Shown here: piece after piece, positions 26,560-36,613 of the stretch | Position numbering within the stretch: position 1 is the first letter of the stretch | Layout: the number at the start of each line of letters is the position of its first letter | From: Granulicatella seriolae | Lineage (GTDB): Bacteria > Bacillota > Bacilli > Lactobacillales > Aerococcaceae | NCBI RefSeq assembly: GCF_024543085.1 | Contig: NZ_JANHNZ010000010.1 | Coordinates: forward strand, 1 to 64,000 | Length of the DNA: 64,000 nt | Direction of reading: 5' to 3' | Translations under genes and position numbers: made by a program | The notes under the pieces: model-generated | The model's database searches: none | Seen by the model: only the letters and a program-made list of their open reading frames with translations | Told to the model about the DNA's origin: nothing

Positions 26560-28830
26560 GTGAATCCAATGCAACTTCGAGACTACATTAAACAACAAGA
26601 TATTGAAGCTCTCTTCTATCACAATACATTCGGTATTGAAAAAGAGGGACTTAGAGTTCAAACGGATGGACAAGTTGCTAGTTCTAAGCATCCGAGTCTA
26701 TTTGGAAGTAGAACGAGTCACCCCTACATCCAGACCGACTTTGCGGAATCGCAACTAGAACTCATCACGCCACCTATGCCTTCGACACATGAAGCCTTTC
26801 GTTGGTTAACGGCTATTCATGAGGTCGTTTTGCGTAGTCTAAAGAAAGATGAGTATCTATGGCCGCTTTCTATTCATACCAATCTGCCAGCCCAAGAGGA
26901 TATTGAAATCGCCCAACTAGAGGATCAAAAAGAAGTAGACTACCGCAACTATCTAGCCCAGAAATACGGCAAGACAAAGCAATTAATGAGTGGTATCCAT
27001 TACAACTTCCAAATCAATTCAACCGTAATTGAGCACCTAGCCACTTCAATCAAGCAAGACCCAAAAGAAGTCAACAATCAAATCTATTTCAATCTAGCTA
27101 AATCATTTTTAACCTATGAATGGATTTTAACCTATCTTTTTGCAGCAACACCATTTGAAGCCAGTGGTAATAATTTTGAGAAGCCAGTAAGGAGTATTCG
27201 AAACAGTCAAAAAGGCTATGTCAATCATAAAGAGGTAGAAATTTCTTTAGAAAGTCTGCCTAAGTTTGTGGAAAGCCTTGAAGAGATGGTCTCCAAAGGG
27301 ATTTTATTATTAGAAAAAGAGCTCTATTCATCCGTAAGATTTCGTGGCCAAGAATCGGCACGAAAATTGTTAGAGGAAGGAATCGGTTATTTGGAATTTA
27401 GAGGCTTTGACTTAAACCCTTATGTCCCATATGGTATTCTTGAAAAAGACTTGGAATTCGTGCACCTTTTCGTTTTGAATCTCTTATGGACTTCAGAGGA
27501 CTTATCACAAGATCAAGTAATCATTGGGAAAGCAAAGAAAGAAAAAATCGCCTTGTCTTCACCAGACCAGTCTCTGAAAGACTTAGGTTATCTTAATGAT
27601 GCTCTAGGTTTTCTAGATCAAATGACCAATATGGTAAAGCAATTAAAATCACCATATGAAGAAAATTGGTTGGAATTGATAGAAGAAAAAAGACAAGAAT
27701 TATTAGACCCAAAGAAAACAATTGTTTATAAAATGCTTGAAGAGATAAATAGATCAAGTTATGCTGTCCTTGGACTTAGATTAGCAAAAAAATATCAAGC
27801 ATTGGCTATGAAAGAAGAGTTTGCTTTAAAGGGCTTTACCAATCTGGAATTATCTACGCAAATTCTATTCTTTGACGCTATTCAAAAAGGAATTAAGGTA
27901 GGCCTGTTAGATGAATCGGATCAGTTTCTACAATTGGATTATGCGGGCAGACGTGAATTTGTAAAAAATGGCAATATGACTTCCAAAGACTCAGTCAGTT
28001 CCATGTTAGCCATGGAAAATAAAGTAGTTACTAAAAAAATCTTAAAAGAAGCAGGCTTTCATGTACCTAATGGACAAGAAATTAAGAATCAAGAAGAAGC
28101 CAGATTATATTGGCAAACTTACGCAGGACAACCATTAGTCATCAAACCCAAATCAACCAACTATGGTTTAGGAATTACTATTTTTAAAGTAGTGCCTGAG
28201 CTGGCTGATTTTGAAGAAGCGGTTAGACTAGCGTTCTTGGAAGATGATCGTGTTTTAATAGAAGAGTTTGTTGCGGGAACGGAATACCGTTTTTTTGTTA
28301 TCGAAGGGCAAACGAAAGCCGTTCTGCTTCGTAAACCTGCCAATGTTATTGGTGATGGCAAACATACTATTGAAGAATTAGTAATAGAAAAAAATAAACA
28401 TCCATATCGTGGGCTGGGGCATCAGTATCCCTTAACTAAGATTGTTTTGGGTGAGATTGAGCTATTGAACCTTAAACAAGAAGGTTATGGTGCGCAAAGC
28501 ATCCCAGACAAAGGCCAGACAGTTTATTTAAGAGAAAATTCTAACATTTCAACTGGGGGCGATTCGATTGATGTTACCAAGCAAATGCACCCTTCTTACA
28601 AAGCTATTGCTGGACAAGCCGTTCAAGCTCTCCAGGCAAGCATTTCAGGAATTGATTTATTAATACCTGATTTAAGCAAAGCAACTGATATAGAACAAGT
28701 ACAAGACTATGCCATTATTGAAGCGAATTTCAACCCAGCAATGATGATGCAGGTCTATCCGCAAGAAGGTGAGGGAAGGCGTTTGACCATGGATGTTTTA
28801 GAAAAACTATTCCCAGAGATTAAAAAATAA
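26560..28830 (+). CDS. gshAB: Bifunctional glutathione synthase GshAB (GshF)
   Basis: A 756-aa fusion enzyme. The N-terminal two thirds is a glutamate-cysteine ligase (FGIEKEGLRVQ, then QTDFAESQLELITPPMPS, both active-site segments). The C-terminal third is an ATP-grasp ligase (PLVIKPKSTNYGLGITIF, IEEFVAGTEYRFFVI, EANFNPAMMMQVYP) that adds glycine. Together they make glutathione from amino acids without release of gamma-glutamylcysteine. This fused form is typical of streptococci, enterococci and Listeria. GTG 26560 and ATG 26569 are both possible starts and no strong ribosome binding site separates them. A cysteine desulfurase follows 21 bp later. Confidence 0.95.
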   Translation: MNPMQLRDYIKQQDIEALFYHNTFGIEKEGLRVQTDGQVASSKHPSLFGSRTSHPYIQTDFAESQLELITPPMPSTHEAFRWLTAIHEVVLRSLKKDEYLWPLSIHTNLPAQEDIEIAQLEDQKEVDYRNYLAQKYGKTKQLMSGIHYNFQINSTVIEHLATSIKQDPKEVNNQIYFNLAKSFLTYEWILTYLFAATPFEASGNNFEKPVRSIRNSQKGYVNHKEVEISLESLPKFVESLEEMVSKGILLLEKELYSSVRFRGQESARKLLEEGIGYLEFRGFDLNPYVPYGILEKDLEFVHLFVLNLLWTSEDLSQDQVIIGKAKKEKIALSSPDQSLKDLGYLNDALGFLDQMTNMVKQLKSPYEENWLELIEEKRQELLDPKKTIVYKMLEEINRSSYAVLGLRLAKKYQALAMKEEFALKGFTNLELSTQILFFDAIQKGIKVGLLDESDQFLQLDYAGRREFVKNGNMTSKDSVSSMLAMENKVVTKKILKEAGFHVPNGQEIKNQEEARLYWQTYAGQPLVIKPKSTNYGLGITIFKVVPELADFEEAVRLAFLEDDRVLIEEFVAGTEYRFFVIEGQTKAVLLRKPANVIGDGKHTIEELVIEKNKHPYRGLGHQYPLTKIVLGEIELLNLKQEGYGAQSIPDKGQTVYLRENSNISTGGDSIDVTKQMHPSYKAIAGQAVQALQASISGIDLLIPDLSKATDIEQVQDYAIIEANFNPAMMMQVYPQEGEGRRLTMDVLEKLFPEIKK

Positions 28831-28851
28831 CGATTAAATAAGGAGGACATT

Positions 28852-29985
28852 GTGATTTATTTAGATCATGCTGCAACAACACCAGTACATCTCTTAGTCC
28901 AAACAACTATTGCTTCTGCCTTGCAAGATTATGGCAATCCATCAAGTTTGTATGCAATCGGCAGACAGCAAAAACAAGCTATTCTAGGCGCTAAAAAAAG
29001 AATTGCCGACTATATCAACGCAGTACCAGAAGAAATCATTTTTACAGCATCAGGGTCGGAAGCTAATAATTTAGCGATTCAATCAATATTATCCACTTAC
29101 CATAAAGAAAAAGGGCATCTTATTACTAGTCAGATTGAACATCCATCAGTACGAAAAACCATGCAATGGGCAGAAACACTTGGCTTTACAGTGACCTATT
29201 TGCCTGTAAATCAAGAAGGCATGATTTCATTAAAAGACTTAGAAGCTGCCATAACCAAAGAAACGCGACTAGTATCTATCATGATGGTGAACAACGAAAT
29301 TGGTAGCCAACAACCAATAAAAGATATTGCCGCTCTTTTGAAAGAATACCAGATTCCACTTCATACGGATGCGGTGCAAGCTTTTGGTCAAGAGGGTATT
29401 GATGTTGATGAGTTAGGGGTGGATTTCCTATCAGTTTCTGGCCACAAAATCAATGCTCCAAAAGGAATTGGCTTTCTTTATAAACGGAAAACCAGTAAAT
29501 TACTGCCACTCATTCATGGTGGATCTCAGGAAAATGGTCTAAGAGCGGGTACGGAAAATGTTCCTTATATTCTTGGATTAGCGAAGGCGGTTGACATCAT
29601 AGAGGAGTTTCAAGACGAAAGGATAGCAAAAAATAAATTATTAATGGAATTACTTTTTGACTCCTTACATCAAGAAGGGATTGATTTTGAAGTCAATGGC
29701 TACTCATCCACTAATAGTCACCATGTAGTGAATATTTGGCTAAAACATATCCCATCCAGTCAAGTAGTTATTGTCTGTGATTTGGCTGGAATTGCCATCT
29801 CAGCAGGTTCTGCTTGTTCTGCAGGCAGTTTGGAGCCTAGTCCAATCTTAACAGCCCTTTATGGTTCTGACTCTCCAAGAGTTTCTGAGTCCATCCGTAT
29901 TTCTTTTGGATATCAAAGTCAAGAAGAGGATATTCTTCGCCTGATACAAGCCCTTAAACCACTTGCAGAGAAATTACAACGATAA
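28852..29985 (+). CDS. Cysteine desulfurase, IscS/YrvO-like
   Basis: PLP-dependent NifS/IscS-type enzyme of 377 aa, paralogous to the 4390 gene. YLDHAATTPVHL is the N-terminal motif, the PLP lysine is in SVSGHKINAPKG, and the catalytic cysteine in ISAGSACSAGSLEPSP. The SACSAG loop matches desulfurases that serve MnmA in Firmicutes. Start GTG at 28852 after AGGAGGACATT. It sits behind gshAB and ahead of a DUF1831 gene and mnmA, so its likely role is sulfur supply for tRNA 2-thiouridine and perhaps other acceptors. Confidence 0.93.
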   Translation: MIYLDHAATTPVHLLVQTTIASALQDYGNPSSLYAIGRQQKQAILGAKKRIADYINAVPEEIIFTASGSEANNLAIQSILSTYHKEKGHLITSQIEHPSVRKTMQWAETLGFTVTYLPVNQEGMISLKDLEAAITKETRLVSIMMVNNEIGSQQPIKDIAALLKEYQIPLHTDAVQAFGQEGIDVDELGVDFLSVSGHKINAPKGIGFLYKRKTSKLLPLIHGGSQENGLRAGTENVPYILGLAKAVDIIEEFQDERIAKNKLLMELLFDSLHQEGIDFEVNGYSSTNSHHVVNIWLKHIPSSQVVIVCDLAGIAISAGSACSAGSLEPSPILTALYGSDSPRVSESIRISFGYQSQEEDILRLIQALKPLAEKLQR

Positions 29986-30069
29986 AAGATACAAGTAGAA
30001 AAAAGTCTATTGTCTCTTTCAAGACTATGATATGATGATACTATAACAAAACAAGATAGGAGAAAGACC

Positions 30070-30414
30070 ATGGCATTTACAGAGACAGCAAAATTATCAG
30101 GAGCTCCAAAAACATACAAGGTAGCTTCCACGGTTAGACGATATACCTTAATCGATAATGGCTTTGAAGAAACGAAATCTGGAAATTTTCAATTAATTCG
30201 TAATTTAGATGCGAATATTGAGGACAAAAGAGGCTTGAAATTAAAGTTAACGGTCAGCAAAGATTTGAAGCAATTAAAAATTTCAACCACTACCAAAAAT
30301 GGACTACAATCCATTAATCTTTACGCAAAAAATAATACAGAGATGGCTATCGAAAAGTTAGACTTTCTAATGGCTGGTCTAGTTGAACGTGGCGTATTAG
30401 AAGAAGTGGAATAA
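30070..30414 (+). CDS. DUF1831 family protein
   Basis: A 114-aa protein with no signal peptide, transmembrane helix or cysteine. Its sequence (FTETAKLSGAPKTYKVASTV, then LDANIEDKRGLKLKLTVSKD) resembles DUF1831, a family restricted to Lactobacillales and often encoded beside a cysteine desulfurase. Here the desulfurase lies 84 bp upstream and mnmA 900 bp downstream, so a role linked to sulfur transfer is plausible but untested. It has an AGGAG site and is closed by its own terminator. Confidence 0.85.
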   Translation: MAFTETAKLSGAPKTYKVASTVRRYTLIDNGFEETKSGNFQLIRNLDANIEDKRGLKLKLTVSKDLKQLKISTTTKNGLQSINLYAKNNTEMAIEKLDFLMAGLVERGVLEEVE

Positions 30415-30445
30415 GACTAATAAATAAAGTAGTAAAAGTATAGCA

Positions 30446-30490
30446 CCCCAAAAAGTTGGTCTTTAGTTCTAACTTGTTGGGGTATTTTAC
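30446..30490 (+). terminator. Terminator of the DUF1831 gene
   Basis: CCCCAA and AGTT on the left pair with AACT and TTGGGG on the right; TATTTTAC follows. The T-run is interrupted. Confidence 0.6.
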
Positions 30491-30504
30491 TGAGTAAAAG
30501 TTTT

Positions 30505-30766
30505 GAATGGGGCTGGGCAAAAAGTCTAGGATACTATACAAACAAACGAGTTTTGCGGAAATCTTATCAGAAATAACGGTGTAAAGCATAGCTGGCGTAC
30601 AGTGGATGTTTCGGCTTTAGCCGATTACAGCCACGTAGACAGCTAAGCCAGTGAGACCTTGGCTCACGGCGGTGCCACCGTTCTCATTTCTGATAAGATT
30701 TCCGCAAAACTTTTTTGTGATTTAAATAAATATTAGTCATTATGGACTTTTTGACCAGCCCCATTC
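30505..30766 (-). repeat. Structured palindromic repeat, copy B
   Basis: Core on the minus strand. Inner arms 30543-30574 and 30686-30717 match at 30 of 32 positions. Outer arms GAATGGGGCTGGGCAAAAAG and following bases (30505-30526) and their complement (30745-30766) match with one difference. The arm carries GCGGAAATC/GATTTCCGC where copy C has GCGAAAATC/GATTTTCGC, a compensatory change. The core contains CTCACGGCGGTGCCACCGT and a TCGGCTTTAGCCGA tip. Together with the terminators on either side it accounts for the 450-bp gap. Confidence 0.85.
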
Positions 30767-30793
30767 CTTTGTTTAACAAGTTATGTTTTAAGT

Positions 30794-30830
30794 AAAAAAA
30801 GTTGACGATGAAAATTACTCATCGTCAACT
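30794..30830 (-). terminator. Terminator of the XRE regulator gene
   Basis: GTTGACGATGA (30801-30811) pairs with TCATCGTCAAC (30819-30829). On the minus strand the stem is followed by a run of T. Confidence 0.85.
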
Positions 30831-30861
30831 TCATAGATAAATGTCTTAATTTGTTCTAAAA

Positions 30862-31095
30862 TTATACTTCAGGCAATGGTTTAAATTGTGCTGTGAAGGC
30901 AGATACTTTTCCAAAGAATAGGTTCTCTGCTGGAACTTCATATAGTTCTTGCATACGTTTGCTAAGAGAATATGGGATGTCACTTGAGTCACGTTCGTAT
31001 TTTGTCAAGGTATCTTTATTGATTTTTAGATATTTTGAAGCTTCTAATAAGGTCATGTCTCTGTTTACTCGTGCAGCGCGTAATGTAATAATCAT
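30862..31095 (-). CDS. XRE-family helix-turn-helix regulator
   Basis: A 77-aa protein made of almost nothing but an HTH_XRE domain: MTLLEASKYLKINKDTLTKY holds helices 2 and 3 of a Cro/C1-type fold. The remainder (LYEVPAENLFFGKVSAF) is a common tail of small XRE proteins. The ATG at 31095 lies 10 nt after GAAGGAG; an in-frame GTG at 31104 overlaps that site. It is divergent from mnmA, whose promoter lies in the 220-bp gap, so it may control itself or mnmA. The target is not known. Confidence 0.85.
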   Translation of the reverse strand: MIITLRAARVNRDMTLLEASKYLKINKDTLTKYERDSSDIPYSLSKRMQELYEVPAENLFFGKVSAFTAQFKPLPEV

Positions 31096-31217
31096 TGGTT
31101 TCACTCCTTCATATTTTATTCAAACAGATTATATCCGAAAAAAGTGAGCCTGTCAAAGGTTATGTTTACAAAATAATCTTAAGGAAGCTTAAGAATTGGC
31201 AAAAGAAAGCGTTAGAC

Positions 31218-31245
31218 TTGTTTTTTTTTAGTCTGCCATTATAAT
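31218..31245 (+). promoter_or_regulatory. Candidate promoter of mnmA
   Basis: TTGTTT (31218-31223), a 16-bp spacer and a perfect TATAAT (31240-31245). Confidence 0.5.
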
Positions 31246-31299
31246 AAGATAGACTGAATCAGCGACCTTCAAATCGTTTAGAGTCAGAATACGAACTGA

Positions 31300-32442
<1,143 letters not shown>

Positions 32443-32449
32443 GCTTTAA

Positions 32450-32490
32450 GTGACTGGCTCAAGTAGATTTACTTGGGTCAGTTGTTTGTT
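32450..32490 (+). terminator. Terminator of mnmA
   Basis: CTGGCTCAAGTA pairs with TACTTGGGTCAG and is followed by TTGTTTGTTTT. Confidence 0.7.
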
Positions 32491-32494
32491 TTAG

Positions 32495-32738
32495 AACTTG
32501 AAAAGGCATGCTTATTTATCTTTAAAGCACAAAAGAGTTTTGCGAAAATCTTATCAGAAATGAGAACGGTGGCACCGCCGTGAGCCAAGGTCTCACTGGC
32601 TTAGCTGTCTACGTGGCTGTAATCGGCTAAAGCGCCAAACATCCACTGTACGCCAGCTATGCTTTACACCGTTATTTCTGATAAGATTTTCGCAAAACTC
32701 TTTTGTTTGTATAGCGGTCTGGACTTTTGCCTAGCCCA
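32495..32738 (+). repeat. Structured palindromic repeat, copy C
   Basis: Core on the plus strand. Inner arms 32530-32561 and 32674-32705 are perfect 32-bp complements beginning CAAAAGAGTTTTGCG. The core tip is decayed (TCGGCTAAAGCGCCAAA). The right flank has GGACTTTTGCCTAGCCC; the left outer arm is largely lost. Lies between mnmA and recD2. Confidence 0.88.
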
Positions 32739-32740
32739 AA

Positions 32741-32805
32741 ACAGATACGTAGACAGTTAAGTTGAGAGACCAAGCCTTTCGGCGGAGCCATCGTTATTCC
32801 GGATA
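32741..32805 (-). repeat. Decayed fragment of the palindromic repeat next to copy C
   Basis: ACGTAGACAGTTAAG, then GAGAGACCAAGCC, GGCGGAGCCATCGTT correspond to one half of the core in the opposite orientation to copy C. Sequence has drifted and no arms remain. The rest of the gap up to recD2 shows no further gene. Confidence 0.65.
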
Positions 32806-32982
32806 TAGTTCTCTGGAACTCTGTTATGATTTAGCAATAGATGCTATTTTTTGAGACTTTTTTTATTAAGTCATTAAAATGGAATTTTTGTTTAGAGCTT
32901 TGTTCTTTTGATTGATTTTTAAGGCTAGTAAAGAGTATAGTAATATGTGAACTGATATCAAATCACTAGGAAAGGAGCAGCT

Positions 32983-35484
32983 ATGGAGTCAGAAAACTTT
33001 ATTGTGGGTCAGATAAAAACATTCTTTTATGAAAATCCGACTAATTTCTACAAAGTTTGCTTGATTGATGTTGAGGAAAGCAACCTAACACTTGAAAAGA
33101 ATGTCATTGTCGTAACAGGCACATTTGGTCAACTTCATGAAGATGTATCTTATCGTTTTCTTGGTCAATTAGTGTCTCATCCAAAGTACGGGCAACAATT
33201 CTCAGCTAGTTCCTATCAGCAAGCTCAGCCAACTGGCAAGACTGGTTTGATTTCTTATTTTTCAAGCGAGCGATTTCCCGGTATCGGTAAAAAAACAGCC
33301 GAAAGAATCGTTGACCTCCTAGGTATAGAGGCTATCGATCGTATTATCGAAGATGAAAATGCTTTGAATGGCATACCAGGCTTAAACAAACGAAAGCAGA
33401 ATATGATGCGAGAAACCATTATCCAAAATCAGGGAAGTGAAAAAACTAGGCTAACACTAATCAACTACGGCTTTTCTTTTCAATTAGCGCAAAAAATCAT
33501 CAATACCTTTAAGGGACAAACCCTAGATATATTAAATGAAGATCCCTATCTATTCATGTACTCGGTTAAAGGGATTGGCTTCAAAAGAATCGATGCCCTA
33601 GCCGAACAGATGAATATTAGCGCCGATTCGATGGTACGTCTTAAAGGTGCGGTTTATTATGTATTACGAGAAATTTGCTTTCAATATGGGCATACCTATC
33701 TTTATAAGAATGACCTCTTGATGCATACGCAAACTATTCTAGAACAATCAAGAAGCTATATCATCGAGTTAGAACAAATTGAAGAAGCCATCATGGAGCT
33801 CGTTCGTGAGGGGAAAGTGATTGTAGATAAGGACAGGCTAGCTTTATTTCCTTTCTTTTATTCTGAGATAGGGATAGCGTCTTCTTTAGAACGATTAAAA
33901 GCAGAGCAATCAGAACAAGTATATTCAGAAGAAAAAATAAAAAGAGCCATCAAAAGTGTTGAAAAAGAAAATGGCATTCACTATGGGGATAGCCAAGTGC
34001 AATCTATCATACAAGCTATTCAATCTCCAATCTTTATTCTAACTGGTGGGCCTGGTACTGGTAAGACGACAGTTATCAATGGTATTGTCTCAGTCTTTTG
34101 TCAGCTCAATCACATTGATTTGAATAAGAAATTGCGCTTGCAGGAACCACTACCTATTTTATTGGCAGCACCAACAGGTCGGGCAGCAAAACGAATGAGT
34201 GAAACAACCAGTATGCCAGCTTCAACCATTCACCGCTTGCTAGGCATGACTGGTGAAGAAGATGAAATGGATCTAGATGAGTTTCATGAGCTAGAGGGTG
34301 ATTTACTCATTATAGATGAAATGTCCATGGTCGATACTTGGTTGATGAATCGCCTTTTAAAAGCTGTTCCTACAAACATGCAAATTCTTTTTGTCGGTGA
34401 TAAAAATCAATTGCCTTCAGTTGGACCAGGACAAGTTCTCAGCGACTTATTAGCTTCAGGTGAAATTCCGCAAGTTGAATTAACCGAAATTTATCGTCAA
34501 GAAGCTAGCTCTACTATTATCTCTTTAGCCCATCAAATGAAAGATGGACGCTTACCTGATGATTTTAGACAGAGAACAAGTGACAGGTCTTTCATTCCTA
34601 GCATGCCACAACAGATTTTGTCAGTGGTTGAACAGGTCATCAAGAAAGCTGTCGCAAGTGGCTACAGCAAGCGTGACATTCAAGTCTTAGCCCCCATGTA
34701 TAAAGGGGAAGCGGGGATTGATGCCATTAATACATTGGTACAGAATCTACTAAACCCGCTCGTTAGACCAGGGCAACGCCAAGTCGAGCATTTTGACCGT
34801 ATCTTCCGTGTTGGGGACAAGGTTTTGCAATTAGTTAATCAAGCCGAACAGAATGTATTTAACGGTGATATGGGTGAGATTGTTGCTATTCAATTTGCCA
34901 ATGAAAATGAAGATAAGACTGATAAACTATTTGTTGCTTTTGACCAAACTGAAGTGGAGTATGCTAGAAATGATTGGCAGCAGCTGACTTTGGCCTATTG
35001 TTGTTCTATCCATAAAGCGCAGGGAAGTGAGTTCCGTTTAGTCATCCTGCCTATGCTACAAGCTTATTCACGCATGTTACGTAGAAACCTCGTCTACACC
35101 GCTGTGACTCGTGCCAAAGAGACCTTGATTCTTTGTGGACAATACCAAGCCTTTAGCCAAGCAGTCAGTCAGGTGTCAGATGTGCGTCAAACATTGTTAA
35201 AAGAATTTATAATGGCGGAGGAAGAGAATGACCTTGGACTTGAAATGGAATCACTAAGTACAAGTCCTAATCAAGCAGACACTAGACAGCCAAAAATATC
35301 AGAAAAAAATAGCCCTATAGAAAACTCTATAGAGCTAGAAAATCAACCAGACGTCAACAAATCAGAGGATAAACAAGACAAGCAACTACCAAGTTATTTA
35401 ACAGAAAACATGGTCATGATGCGTATGGTTGACCCTATGATTGGGATGGAAGACCTAAGTCCCTATGACTTTATGTCTGTCTAA
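32983..35484 (+). CDS. recD2: ATP-dependent RecD2-like DNA helicase
   Basis: SF1B 5'-3' helicase of 833 aa. A family N-terminal region with helix-hairpin-helix motifs (FPGIGKKTAERIVDLLG, ALNGIPGLNKRKQNMM, KGIGFKRIDALAEQM) precedes the motor: Walker A LTGGPGTGKTTVING, Walker B LLIIDEMSMVDTW, motif VFVGDKNQLPSVGPGQV-like and C-terminal SIHKAQGSEFRLVI and YTAVTRAKETLILCG. RecD2 acts without RecBC, in fork repair and mismatch-linked functions. The last 100 residues are poorly conserved and acidic. ATG follows AAAGGAG. The stop codon overlaps the convergent lipid kinase gene by 4 bp. Confidence 0.95.
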   Translation: MESENFIVGQIKTFFYENPTNFYKVCLIDVEESNLTLEKNVIVVTGTFGQLHEDVSYRFLGQLVSHPKYGQQFSASSYQQAQPTGKTGLISYFSSERFPGIGKKTAERIVDLLGIEAIDRIIEDENALNGIPGLNKRKQNMMRETIIQNQGSEKTRLTLINYGFSFQLAQKIINTFKGQTLDILNEDPYLFMYSVKGIGFKRIDALAEQMNISADSMVRLKGAVYYVLREICFQYGHTYLYKNDLLMHTQTILEQSRSYIIELEQIEEAIMELVREGKVIVDKDRLALFPFFYSEIGIASSLERLKAEQSEQVYSEEKIKRAIKSVEKENGIHYGDSQVQSIIQAIQSPIFILTGGPGTGKTTVINGIVSVFCQLNHIDLNKKLRLQEPLPILLAAPTGRAAKRMSETTSMPASTIHRLLGMTGEEDEMDLDEFHELEGDLLIIDEMSMVDTWLMNRLLKAVPTNMQILFVGDKNQLPSVGPGQVLSDLLASGEIPQVELTEIYRQEASSTIISLAHQMKDGRLPDDFRQRTSDRSFIPSMPQQILSVVEQVIKKAVASGYSKRDIQVLAPMYKGEAGIDAINTLVQNLLNPLVRPGQRQVEHFDRIFRVGDKVLQLVNQAEQNVFNGDMGEIVAIQFANENEDKTDKLFVAFDQTEVEYARNDWQQLTLAYCCSIHKAQGSEFRLVILPMLQAYSRMLRRNLVYTAVTRAKETLILCGQYQAFSQAVSQVSDVRQTLLKEFIMAEEENDLGLEMESLSTSPNQADTRQPKISEKNSPIENSIELENQPDVNKSEDKQDKQLPSYLTENMVMMRMVDPMIGMEDLSPYDFMSV

Positions 35485-36446
35485 GATGACATGGTATCAC
35501 TAGTATCCCAAATTGGATAAGTAATTAAACTGATGGACAGGTCGTAAGCCTTTGGCGGATAGACTTCTCCATCAGTTTGCATATATGCTGGTTGGTCTAA
35601 TGTGATGGAGAACGATTTGGCAGCTTGTCTACTAATATGGTTGACTTCTTTATAGTGGCTGCCTGTGAAAAGAATCTTTGGCGCAATTCTAAAAATATCA
35701 CGAGCCTTAACATGATGGGCGGCTAGAAAAGCAACTTGGTGGTCATTACTTTTAGAAAGTGGGTCAATACGAATGCCACCACCAAAATAAGAATGATTCA
35801 GAATATCAATGAAAAGAATTTGTTGGAAGTGGTAGGATTGACCTGAGTCATCAAGCAAATGTGCAGAAAAAGCAGAATGTGATTTGAAAGCCTTGGCTAG
35901 TTTGCTTAAGTAAGTAAGTTTGCCTAATCCTAAGCGACTGAGTAGACTTTTTTGACTGGAATTTTTTTTCAACTGACAAATATAGGCATCAAAGCCAAAT
36001 CCAATTGAGTTAAGGGCATAGCCAGACATTTGTTGGGAGTGACTTTCATAGGTTAAAAGTTCAACTTCTTTCGTTGGAGCTATTTGGATTAACTGCAAGA
36101 ATCTATCGATGGATTTAGTAAGCTTTAATTCTCTTGCGAAGTCATTGCCGGAACCAGCTGGAAAATATGCGATAGGTAGATCTTGTTTGGATGTAAGGAG
36201 ACCAGTGATTGCTTCGTTAAGCGTTCCGTCACCACCAATAACGACTAATCGTTGTTCTTTTGTTGACTGCTTTATCTCAAGTGCCATTTCTTTGACTAAG
36301 GCAATAGTATGACCTTCATAGTCAGAAATGCGATAGGTGTATGAAATGTTTTGCGCTTTACAAGCACTTTTTAACTGGTCAAAAATTTCCTGACCTCGGT
36401 GGCCGCCAGATTGAACATGGACTAGCAGATAGAGATGAATAGACAT
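35481..36446 (-). CDS. Diacylglycerol kinase family lipid kinase (YegS/DgkB type)
   Basis: A 321-aa soluble kinase of the DAGK catalytic fold. The nucleotide-binding motif VVIGGDGTLNEAITGL and the adjacent YFPAGSGNDFAREL are diagnostic; HVQSGGHRGQEIFDQL is the N-terminal strand. Such enzymes phosphorylate diacylglycerol released during lipoteichoic acid synthesis or related lipids. AAGGGGATC precedes the ATG on the minus strand. It converges with recD2 with a 4-bp overlap and has no intergenic terminator. Confidence 0.9.
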   Translation of the reverse strand: MSIHLYLLVHVQSGGHRGQEIFDQLKSACKAQNISYTYRISDYEGHTIALVKEMALEIKQSTKEQRLVVIGGDGTLNEAITGLLTSKQDLPIAYFPAGSGNDFARELKLTKSIDRFLQLIQIAPTKEVELLTYESHSQQMSGYALNSIGFGFDAYICQLKKNSSQKSLLSRLGLGKLTYLSKLAKAFKSHSAFSAHLLDDSGQSYHFQQILFIDILNHSYFGGGIRIDPLSKSNDHQVAFLAAHHVKARDIFRIAPKILFTGSHYKEVNHISRQAAKSFSITLDQPAYMQTDGEVYPPKAYDLSISLITYPIWDTSDTMSS

Positions 36447-36613
36447 AAGGGATCCCCTTTTATAGATTGGAATAAGATAAGATGAAGTTTAAATGATTAT
36501 TATCCCTCCTATTATGACATAGAAAAGTGGAAGAGTGAATAAAAGAATCGACTTATTTTGGTAATAGCTTATTTTTTTGCTATACTGATAAAAAATAGTG
36601 GAGGTTAGCGGCT

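Noticed and set aside
30862-31095. Toxin-antitoxin module around the XRE regulator
   Set aside because: No partner gene adjoins it on its strand; the flanks are a terminator with repeat B and the mnmA promoter.
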